Below are positions 1 through 7,196 of a stretch of 64,000 bases of DNA, piece after piece (positions within the stretch are counted from its first letter, which is position 1; the number at the start of each line of letters is the position of its first letter). The notes below the pieces were generated by a model, which made no database searches, was not told the DNA's origin, and was given only the letters and a program-made list of their open reading frames with translations. Source of the stretch: Prevotellaceae bacterium KH2P17 (lineage in GTDB: Bacteria; Bacteroidota; Bacteroidia; Bacteroidales; Bacteroidaceae); assembly GCA_900199655.1 (NCBI GenBank), contig FZRE01000005.1, positions 50,771 through 114,770 of the forward strand. The letters run 5' to 3'. The translations under genes and the position numbers were made by a program.

Positions 1-210
1 TGCCTCTGTGTTGCGCATGGAGCTTTAACCGCGGTCGGGGTGTTGCTTCTCTGCGAATGCGCGGGCATCTGCGGCTGTGTGGTTACGGGCCTGGCCTGCC
101 CACGGAGGCCGCGAGCCGCCGGCTCTTGGGCTCTATGAGATGGGCGTGAATTTCTTGCTTGAAGAAGCAGTACGCCAAAAGGGAGGAGGATGGAATAAAT
201 CGGCTGAATG
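1..210. other. Left-edge stretch without a supported gene
   Basis: No convincing coding region, RNA gene or repeat is seen. A short open frame at 77-298 has a composition unlike its neighbours and runs through the promoter and start of the following gene, so it is not called. The stretch may be the 3' flank of a gene that ends outside the window. Confidence 0.5.
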
Positions 211-243
211 TTTAGCCGTTAAGGATTTTTTCCCTTATCTTTG
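211..243 (+). promoter_or_regulatory. Bacteroidetes-type promoter for the DUF6377 regulator
   Basis: The -7 element TATCTTTG at 236-243 matches the Bacteroidetes consensus TAnnTTTG. A weak -33 element (TTTA, 211-214) lies 21 nt upstream. Transcription would start near 250 and leave a leader of about 45 nt before the ATG at 295. Confidence 0.6.
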
Positions 244-294
244 CATTACAGCGCCGCGGATGAAACGGCGGGAGAACGAACTAACCATTTGCAC

Positions 295-1908
295 ATGAAA
301 AGAAAAACATTCTTCCGGATGCTTCTGATGATGTTGATGCTGGCTGCCGCCACCGAAGGCTGGGCAGTAACCAGTGGGAGCAATCCTGAAACGATGCTGA
401 TTCAGCTGGACAACAGCCTGAAGGAAAAGAACAAATACGAAAAACAGAAGCTGGAGAACATAGCCCGTATCAAGCAAAAACTCAAGTCGGAAGCCGGAAC
501 CGGACGGTATGCTGTCGTCAGACAGCTCTATAGGGAGTATTCTTCATACCAGTACGACTCGGCCTATGTATATGCCCGGGAAATGGGACGGCTGGCCCGG
601 AGCTTGCGCAGTGCCGACTATCAGGTGGAAGGACAGTGTGCCATCGTGTTCTGCCTGCTATCGGCAGGACTCTACAATGAGGGCTCTGATGCCCTCGACT
701 CTATCGATATCAGCCGGGCTTCGGCCCCTTATCGCAAGATATTCTTCACCACGGCAGCCCGTTTCTACTATGATATGGCCGACTTCACCCATGCCAATCC
801 CTATATGGACCGGTATGTCCGCCAGGGTGGCATCTATACCGACTCCCTGTTGCACTATCTCTCGGAGGGCAGCCGAGACTGGCTTTATGCCGTTGGCATG
901 AGGGAAATGAAAGAGCGACACTACGATACCTGCATCCGTTATTTCAATGCCTTGCTGAAACGAACGGACACAGATACCCATCTGAAGGCCATTGTCACGT
1001 CGAGCTTAGGATGGATTTGTTTGTTCAAACAGCAGAACGAAGAAGCCGTGAGTTACCTTGCCCGTGCTGCCGTTTACGACAACCAGGCCGCTACACGCGA
1101 AACTACGGCTCTGTGTACGCTGGCACGCTTGCTTTATCAGCAGGGCGACATACAGCGTGCTACGGAATATGTAAGGCAGTCGCTTGCCAATGCCAACTTT
1201 TACGGAGCCCGCCAGCGGATTATCGAAGTGAGCGGAATTCTGCCCATCATCGAGCAAGACCGTTATAGCATAATGGAGAGTCAGCGCAACGCCATGGCCA
1301 CAACGGCCGTCATAGCCGTGCTCTTCGTAGTGGCACTTCTTGTGTCTACGTGGCTCATCCGGCGGCAGATGAAGAAACTCAAGCAGGCCCAGAGTGTCAT
1401 CGCCGAGCGCAAGGCACAGGTTGAACAGAAGAATGCCCAGCTCACGGAAGCAAATAAGATAAAGGATGAATATATCGGGCAATCGTTCTATACCAATGCC
1501 GAATACATCAACAAGGTAACGAAACTCTACCGCACCATTGACCAGAAGATTGCTGCCCGGCAGTATCAGGACCTGCGATCTCTGCTGAAAGAGAGTGAAC
1601 TTATAGCCGAACGCAAGTCGATGTTTGCTGACTTTGACAAGACGTTTCTCAACCTCTTCCCCCATTTCATCGACCAGTATAATTGTCTTTTTGCCGATGC
1701 AGGTGACAAGGGCGGTGCCGACAAGTCGAAAACACTTACCACCGAGATGCGTATCTTTGCCCTTATCCGGCTGGGTATCACCGACTCTGAACGCATAGCC
1801 AAGTTTCTCAACTACAGCATTCATACTATCAATACCTACAAAACGCGAGTAAAGAACAAGTCGCTTGTAGACAACGACCAGTTTGAGGCACGAATTATGG
1901 AAATCTGA
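295..1908 (+). CDS. DUF6377-type membrane-anchored TPR/HTH regulator
   Basis: A protein of 537 residues. The ATG at 295 is preferred over an upstream TTG because it begins a signal-like segment (MKRKTFFRMLLMMLMLAAA). Residues about 60-320 are helical and TPR-like and would be periplasmic. One transmembrane helix follows at about 332-352, then a charged coiled coil to about 395, then a cytoplasmic C-terminal region. The end, residues about 485-525, resembles a LuxR-like helix-turn-helix (IRLGITDSERIAKFLNYSIHTINTYKTRVKNK). This architecture matches the DUF6377 proteins of Bacteroides and Prevotella, which are often found beside SusC/SusD loci and are presumed to be regulators. It converges on the GH97 operon, so control of that operon is plausible but is inferred only from proximity. 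Confidence 0.8.
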   Translation: MKRKTFFRMLLMMLMLAAATEGWAVTSGSNPETMLIQLDNSLKEKNKYEKQKLENIARIKQKLKSEAGTGRYAVVRQLYREYSSYQYDSAYVYAREMGRLARSLRSADYQVEGQCAIVFCLLSAGLYNEGSDALDSIDISRASAPYRKIFFTTAARFYYDMADFTHANPYMDRYVRQGGIYTDSLLHYLSEGSRDWLYAVGMREMKERHYDTCIRYFNALLKRTDTDTHLKAIVTSSLGWICLFKQQNEEAVSYLARAAVYDNQAATRETTALCTLARLLYQQGDIQRATEYVRQSLANANFYGARQRIIEVSGILPIIEQDRYSIMESQRNAMATTAVIAVLFVVALLVSTWLIRRQMKKLKQAQSVIAERKAQVEQKNAQLTEANKIKDEYIGQSFYTNAEYINKVTKLYRTIDQKIAARQYQDLRSLLKESELIAERKSMFADFDKTFLNLFPHFIDQYNCLFADAGDKGGADKSKTLTTEMRIFALIRLGITDSERIAKFLNYSIHTINTYKTRVKNKSLVDNDQFEARIMEI

Positions 1909-1975
1909 TGCCCAGTGGACAGACAGGCACTCCTGCCTGTTCAATACGGAAGGTACTATATATAATAATGAGAAA

Positions 1976-2068
1976 CCTCTGCAAACCTCTTTAAAGAACA
2001 GTCATCATACCGAAAGGCAAGTGGCAAATGCTGATTTAAAGAGAGCTTGCAGAGGCTTCTGTTTGTGT
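1976..2068. terminator. Large inverted repeat between convergent genes, probable bidirectional terminator
   Basis: CCTCTGCAAaCCTCTTTAAA at 1976-1995 pairs with the near-complement at 2035-2055, giving a stem of about 20 bp with few mismatches. T-rich sequence follows on the plus strand, and the minus strand is also T-rich beyond the stem. It sits exactly between the 3' ends of two convergent genes. A smaller hairpin (ACAGGCA/TGCCTGT, 1923-1940) precedes it. Confidence 0.5.
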
Positions 2069-2070
2069 TC

Positions 2071-4095
2071 TTACGGTCTCAAAGGCAGTTTCAGGAGCTG
2101 TATGGCAAAACCGCCGCTTTTGGCCAGATGAATAGGTAATACCGTGTGGCAGTCGATAGTCAACCGGTCTATGGTCAGCGGATAAGGGTTTGTGTCGTAG
2201 GCTGCGGCGGGCCCGTCGCGATAGACAATGGCCTGATACTTGGCATCTTTGTCAAGGAAGTCGAACTTCACAGACAGTTCGCGCGCATCGGCATCGGTCA
2301 TGCCTCCTACGTACCAGTTCTCACTGTCGCGCTCTTTGCGTGCCGTAACGATATATTTGCCAATGTCGGCCATCAGCACTTGCGATTGCTGCCAGCTGGT
2401 TGGCACTTGCTCAATGAAGGTGAAAGCCGGTTGACCTTGATAGTTTTCAATCTCGTCGGCGGCCATCTGCCACGGCGCATAGATGACCACATACGCCGCC
2501 AGCTGCTTGGCAAGCGTGGTCTGGGGCCGAGTTTGCGGATGTACACGCCCCTCGATGCGGAAGATACCTGGCGTGAAGTCGAGCGGACCGGCCAGAATGC
2601 GGGTAAAAGGCAATACGCACAGATGGTAGGGAGGATTGCCTCCGTCTTCAGACCAAGCATTGTATTCCTGTCCGCGTGCCCCCTCTCCCGAGATTAGATT
2701 TGGGTATGTACGCTGCAATCCGGTTGGCATGGCCGGCTCGTGGTTAACCACCATCAGCTGATACTGGGCTGCTTTCTCTACTACTTTGCGGTAGTGGCGC
2801 ACTCCGTATTGCGAATGCTGCAGTTCCTTATTATCGAGTTTGGGGTTTACATAACCTGTCTTGACGGCCCTGATGCCGAGCCTGTGATAGAGCGAAAAGG
2901 CGCTGTCGAGCTGATGCTCGTAGTTGGCAGCTGCCCCGCCCGTCTCGTTGTGGGCAATGAGGCGTACGCCCTTGGACATGGCATACCGCTGCAGCCCCTG
3001 CAGGTCGTAGTCGGGATAGGGCTTGGTAAATGAGAACTTGTCGCCCTCTTTGGTCCAGTCGCCGTCCCAACCGTAATTCCACCCTTCCACCAATACGCCC
3101 TTCATGCCGTGTGCAGCAGCAAAGTCGATGTACCGGCGCGTGTTTTCGGTGGTGGCTCCATGCTTAGATCCCTGCGCCCAAGACATGTTATTCATGTGCA
3201 TGCCCCACCAAATACCGACATACTTACCTGTTTCCAACCACGAAGTATCTTTAATCCTGCAAGGCTCGTTGAGGTTCAACATCAGACGCGAAGCCACAAG
3301 GCCGGCCGGAGTTTGAGCCACGATGACCGTGCGCCAAGGCGAAACAAACGGCGTGCTGGCAAATACCAGTTCGCCCGTTGACCACGGCACAAGCTGCGCC
3401 TTGACCGTTGCCGTGCCCTTGGGCGAGGCTATGGGCTGCAGATTGAGCGAGGAATAATCGGTCAGATTGGCCTCATGGATAACCATGTAGAGGCTGTCGC
3501 CTGCCTCCATCGTTACCGGAGTAGACACTTCGGGCTTGCTGCTGAGCGGCGAAGCCGTCCAAAGCGCCTCGTAATAGACCGTTCCCTGCGTTGGCATAGT
3601 CCATGCCTTGGCATCGAAAGGGAATGCAAACTGCGTTTCTTCGTCCATGATAACGAAGTCCGTCAGCCGTGGCTGGCGTGGGAACTCATAGCGGAACCCG
3701 ATGCCGTCATTAAACACACGGAACACCAGCGTGAGCTGCCGGCCCTGCCGTCCGCGCTGTTGCAGGCGCATGGTGAGTTCGTTGTAGTGGTTGCGCACCG
3801 TGACTTCCTCGCCCCAGGGCTGTTGCCACGTTTCGTCTTTGGTGCCGGTCGTGAAGCCGAGTATGCGGAAATCTTTATCCAGATTGCCGTCGCGCAGCTT
3901 CATGCCCAGGTACGACGGGCTGATGATGGTGCGCTTTCCACGTTGCAACTGGTAAAAAGGCTGCCCGCTGCCGTTCACGCCGGCAGTCAAGATGAGCGTC
4001 CCGTCGGGCGACGCCACCTTGCGCTGTAGCCTGCCACTCATCGGAACCGAGAGCAGCAGGGCACACGCAAAGATAACTAACCTGAAACCTTTCAT
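2071..4095 (-). CDS. Glycoside hydrolase family 97 alpha-glucosidase (SusB-like, inverting type)
   Basis: A protein of 674 residues with an N-terminal signal peptide (MKGFRLVIFACALLLSVPMSG), so it is periplasmic. Order: N-terminal beta-sandwich (about 25-290), TIM barrel (about 300-570), C-terminal beta domain. The acidic residues typical of the inverting SusB branch are visible: Glu in HNETGG (about 381), Glu in VNHEPAMP (about 451), and the pair in GEGARGQE (about 470 and 476). Their spacing matches SusB E439, E508, E526 and E532. The retaining branch of GH97 uses an Asp at a different position, so an inverting alpha-glucosidase is predicted. It is the last gene of the operon, 7 nt after the GH71/99-like gene. 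The likely role is release of glucose from imported alpha-gluco-oligosaccharides. Confidence 0.93.
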   Translation of the reverse strand: MKGFRLVIFACALLLSVPMSGRLQRKVASPDGTLILTAGVNGSGQPFYQLQRGKRTIISPSYLGMKLRDGNLDKDFRILGFTTGTKDETWQQPWGEEVTVRNHYNELTMRLQQRGRQGRQLTLVFRVFNDGIGFRYEFPRQPRLTDFVIMDEETQFAFPFDAKAWTMPTQGTVYYEALWTASPLSSKPEVSTPVTMEAGDSLYMVIHEANLTDYSSLNLQPIASPKGTATVKAQLVPWSTGELVFASTPFVSPWRTVIVAQTPAGLVASRLMLNLNEPCRIKDTSWLETGKYVGIWWGMHMNNMSWAQGSKHGATTENTRRYIDFAAAHGMKGVLVEGWNYGWDGDWTKEGDKFSFTKPYPDYDLQGLQRYAMSKGVRLIAHNETGGAAANYEHQLDSAFSLYHRLGIRAVKTGYVNPKLDNKELQHSQYGVRHYRKVVEKAAQYQLMVVNHEPAMPTGLQRTYPNLISGEGARGQEYNAWSEDGGNPPYHLCVLPFTRILAGPLDFTPGIFRIEGRVHPQTRPQTTLAKQLAAYVVIYAPWQMAADEIENYQGQPAFTFIEQVPTSWQQSQVLMADIGKYIVTARKERDSENWYVGGMTDADARELSVKFDFLDKDAKYQAIVYRDGPAAAYDTNPYPLTIDRLTIDCHTVLPIHLAKSGGFAIQLLKLPLRP

Positions 4096-4102
4096 ACGCC
4101 AT

Positions 4103-5305
4103 TTACTTTAATATATCCTTGGCTTTCTCCACCTGCAGACTCGCAAGAGCTTGGTAAGCGGCCTTTACCCGTGGGTCGGTTGGTGCCGTGATGCGCAGCT
4201 GATACCAGCGATAAACAAGCTCGAGCTCGGCCTGCTGATAGCTTACGCCGGTGAACTTCTGCAGCTCAACAAGGTATTTGTAGCCATATTCCAAGGTCGG
4301 TTCGATGGTTGTTCCCTCTCCATAATCGTTCCATGTGCTGATTTGGAGCCACTTTAGGCCTGCATTCTTGGCTGCATCAAGCTGGCGCCGGAACAAGGCT
4401 CCGTTCTCTGCATCGTAGGTGGTATAGCCGTCGCCGGCACCACCTTCTTTATAATAGTCGTGGAAACCGGGCATGACTCCGCCTATATACATCTTGAAGT
4501 CCTTGGCAACGCCGTAGTTGGGCGATGCGTTCACCCACGAGTATTCGCCCTCGGCATTGGTGTATCCGCCGTTGTTGGCACGGCCCGAATGCCCGTTCAG
4601 GCAAAGGAAAGTGGGCTTGTTTTTGAGAATGGCAAACGTTCGATACCAGTCTTTGCCCGTGAGTAGCTGCTGCGGACCGAACACCAGCAGCAGCGGCTGG
4701 CCGTCGGCCTTCGCGTAATAGTCTTTGTTGAAGAAGGTTTCTGCAAGGTAGCGCATGTCGAGACGGGCTTGTCCCACCTTGTCGGAGGCGTCCGCCAGCG
4801 CGTTGTCTTCATAGACAACGGCCATCTTCAGCCCTGCCTTTGCGATGGCGCGGGCCAATGCTTCGGTGTTGCTCTTGTGCTTGGCAACGGTGTTGTCACT
4901 GTTCACACCGTACCAGTCTACCATCACACCGTCTACGCCGCTGTACTTCATCAGCAGGCATTGATAGTCGAGGATGGCCTCATCGCCGGAGGCATAAGGC
5001 CCGGTGAGGGGATAGTAGTGTGAAGCAATCTGCCGCCGGCCGTCTTGGTCGACCACGTTGGGGTCGCAGTTCTTCATCGTCCAATGGTAGCCCCATGTGC
5101 CGCCGTTCGACTCGTTGGTTTCAAACCACGGCATGAAGTGTACGTACACCTGCATGTCGTTTGTCTTGCTGACGGCTTTGGCCACTGATGCCTCTTCCGT
5201 CTCATCAGCACTCTTCTTCGGTGCTCCCGGATAGCTGTCCTCGCAGCTGCTCCAGGTCATCATGCTGCATAAAAGCAGCAGGGGTAATATATGTTTTCTC
5301 ATCAT
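4103..5305 (-). CDS. GH71/GH99-like glycoside hydrolase lipoprotein
   Basis: A protein of 400 residues. MMRKHILPLLLLCSMMTWSSC is a lipoprotein signal with the lipidated Cys in WSSC, so it is probably surface or periplasmic. A disordered linker is followed by YVHFMPWFETNESNGGTWGYHW and then VDGVMVDWYGV, a pattern I associate with the GH71/GH99-like proteins of Bacteroides. GH99 enzymes are endo-alpha-mannosidases and mannanases, and GH71 enzymes are alpha-1,3-glucanases. Its partner is a GH97 alpha-glucosidase, which makes an alpha-glucan with uncommon linkages one possibility, but the substrate cannot be read from sequence. Two start codons (5305, 5302) are equivalent. A repeat-bearing gap of 337 bp separates it from the SusD gene. 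Confidence 0.82.
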   Translation of the reverse strand: MMRKHILPLLLLCSMMTWSSCEDSYPGAPKKSADETEEASVAKAVSKTNDMQVYVHFMPWFETNESNGGTWGYHWTMKNCDPNVVDQDGRRQIASHYYPLTGPYASGDEAILDYQCLLMKYSGVDGVMVDWYGVNSDNTVAKHKSNTEALARAIAKAGLKMAVVYEDNALADASDKVGQARLDMRYLAETFFNKDYYAKADGQPLLLVFGPQQLLTGKDWYRTFAILKNKPTFLCLNGHSGRANNGGYTNAEGEYSWVNASPNYGVAKDFKMYIGGVMPGFHDYYKEGGAGDGYTTYDAENGALFRRQLDAAKNAGLKWLQISTWNDYGEGTTIEPTLEYGYKYLVELQKFTGVSYQQAELELVYRWYQLRITAPTDPRVKAAYQALASLQVEKAKDILK

Positions 5306-5642
5306 AAATTTATCAATAGGAGCCTCGTTCCATTTAGTCCCGTCTCAGGGTGGAGAAGGATTGGTTACGTGGTGGTGCAAGGCATTCTGTTTTGTGCTGT
5401 TTTCATCATCCCGATTTCATACAGCTATGCTTCGGCGTTGTTGGAGCTATCGTTCAAGAGCGTTGAAGCATAGCTTCAAGCGCCTTGAAGGACAGCTCTT
5501 CCGCACCGGCCGTAAACAGGCGCCCGGCAGGCCTGCCGTTAATGGCTGTTTAGGCGCTACGGACTGAGCTCCTGGATGCAGGAGGCTGGCACGGCGCAGG
5601 TACGTCCGACTGGCCGGATAGCTGTCGTTCGTCGGTCTCATC
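5306..5642. other. Intra-operon gap between SusD and GH71/99 genes
   Basis: This 337-bp gap holds one copy of the 22-nt-period TTCAAG palindrome array (5431-5490). No promoter of the TAnnTTTG type was found in front of the GH71/99-like gene, and no open frame looks real. The array may act on the transcript between the outer-membrane genes and the enzyme genes. Confidence 0.5.
5431..5490. repeat. TTCAAG palindrome array, copy 1 (three units, 22-nt period)
   Basis: Units: TTCGGCGTTGTTGGAG (5431-5446, degenerate), TTCAAGAGCGTTGAAG (5453-5468) and TTCAAGCGCCTTGAAG (5475-5490). They are separated by the 6-nt spacers CTATCG and CATAGC, so unit starts are exactly 22 nt apart. Confidence 0.8.
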
Positions 5643-7169
5643 TTATTTATATCCCGGGTTCTGTACCAAATTGGGGTTCTTCTCCATCTCCTCTTCAGGT
5701 ATGGGGAAGATGCCCGTGTGCCTGTCAGCTTCGGCAGGTTTGTTCCACCAGGCATCGAAGAATGTGCCGAAACGGATGTTGGTTGTGCGTCTCAGACCTT
5801 CGAAGACGAATTCGTGGAGCCACTCCTTGTCGAGTGCGTCGATGGTGAGCGTGGTCAGGTCAGGTAGCCCCGCACGCTTGCGGATTTGGTTGATGTAGGA
5901 GAGCGCGTTCTGCTCGTAGCCGAGCCGATAGTTGGCTTCGGCCTGCATCATCAGCACCTCGGCGTAGCGCATCAGCACCCAGTCGTTGTCGCGCTCCCAG
6001 GCATCGGTGGGTCCCCATTCGTACTTGTCAAGCCGTGCTCCCTCGTTCTGTGCGGCATTTTCAAAGTTCTTGATGTCCTCGGTGTAGTTCAGCGGCTCCC
6101 CGTTGTCCATCAGCACCTCGGCACCTGTGGCCACATTGTACTGCTGACCAATGAGGAGACTGCTGCGGCGCACGTCGTTCTCCTCGAACGATGAGTAGAC
6201 TCCCGGCTGGGCGCAGATACCGTTGCCGCACCACTGGTACACACCGGCAGGGTCGAAGGCGTACTTCTGGTTGTAGTGATAGGTCATGGAGGCCAGGTAG
6301 TTGCCCACGGTGCCCTGCTTGTGGTCGTAGGGAATGGCGAATATAATTTCCGTGGAGCCTTGGTTCTCAATGGCAAAGCTGGCCTTGTAGGCGGGTGTCA
6401 GCGAGTAGCCCTTCACCTTGTCGCAGGCATCCAGGCAGTCCTGCCACCGGGCTTTGCCCGTATAGACCTCTGCATTGAGATAGAGACGGGCCAGCAGCGT
6501 ATAGGCAACATTCTGTGTAAAGCGGCCATACTGAATGCCGGCAGGCAACAGCGGAAGCACTTCCTTGAGCTCCTTCTCAATGAAATCAAACACTTCCTGG
6601 CGCGTTGAGTTCTTGGGAAGCTCGCTTTCGGTGAAGTCGGTGGTGATGGGAACGTTGCCGAAGTTGTCGAGCAGGTTGTAGTAATAGTAGGCACGGAGCC
6701 CGCGCAGTTCGGCTTCAGCTATCTTCTTTGACTCTTCGCCGAGCTCGCTCTTCTCCACCTGGTAGATGATGCCGTTGACCTTGGAAACGCCTGTGAAGTT
6801 GTATCTCCAGATGGAGAGCACGCCCGTGTTCTGTGCATCCCAGGTGTGATATTGCAGTTGCTGGTAGCGCCCACCGTCGTACCAGTCGGTGCCGCGGGTC
6901 GGGATGCAGGCCTCGTCGCTTGAGCATTCGGAGGTAAAGAACACATACTCGCATGTAGGGTAGCAGTTCACGCCGTTGCCCTCGGGTGTACCGGAGCCAT
7001 AGCCACGCAGGGTGGCGTAGGCGCCTCCTACGATGGTGGATATCTCTGTTTCGTTCTTGCCGTAATCGTTCATTGATACTTTGTCGTAAAGATGCTCTTT
7101 CAGGTCTGTACATGACGTCATCACGGTTCCTGCCAGCAGGAGTGATGATAGTATATATCTTGCTTTCAT
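5643..7169 (-). CDS. RagB/SusD family nutrient-binding lipoprotein
   Basis: A protein of 508 residues with lipobox TSC at Cys20 (MKARYILSSLLLAGTVMTSC), so it is anchored to the outer membrane and surface-exposed. The fold is the TPR-rich SusD type: the early segment holds GGAYATLRGYG and LRGLRAYYYYNLLDNFGNVPI, and the C-terminal half ends with LMRYAEVLMMQAEANYRLGY and GLRRTTNIRFGTFF. SusD proteins close over the SusC barrel and deliver glycan to it. The gene starts 27 nt downstream of the SusC stop, so the two are co-transcribed. The bound glycan is presumably that cut by the GH97 and GH71/99-like enzymes downstream. Confidence 0.95.
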   Translation of the reverse strand: MKARYILSSLLLAGTVMTSCTDLKEHLYDKVSMNDYGKNETEISTIVGGAYATLRGYGSGTPEGNGVNCYPTCEYVFFTSECSSDEACIPTRGTDWYDGGRYQQLQYHTWDAQNTGVLSIWRYNFTGVSKVNGIIYQVEKSELGEESKKIAEAELRGLRAYYYYNLLDNFGNVPITTDFTESELPKNSTRQEVFDFIEKELKEVLPLLPAGIQYGRFTQNVAYTLLARLYLNAEVYTGKARWQDCLDACDKVKGYSLTPAYKASFAIENQGSTEIIFAIPYDHKQGTVGNYLASMTYHYNQKYAFDPAGVYQWCGNGICAQPGVYSSFEENDVRRSSLLIGQQYNVATGAEVLMDNGEPLNYTEDIKNFENAAQNEGARLDKYEWGPTDAWERDNDWVLMRYAEVLMMQAEANYRLGYEQNALSYINQIRKRAGLPDLTTLTIDALDKEWLHEFVFEGLRRTTNIRFGTFFDAWWNKPAEADRHTGIFPIPEEEMEKNPNLVQNPGYK

Positions 7170-7196
7170 AATTTTGCGATATAAGGGTTAATGTGT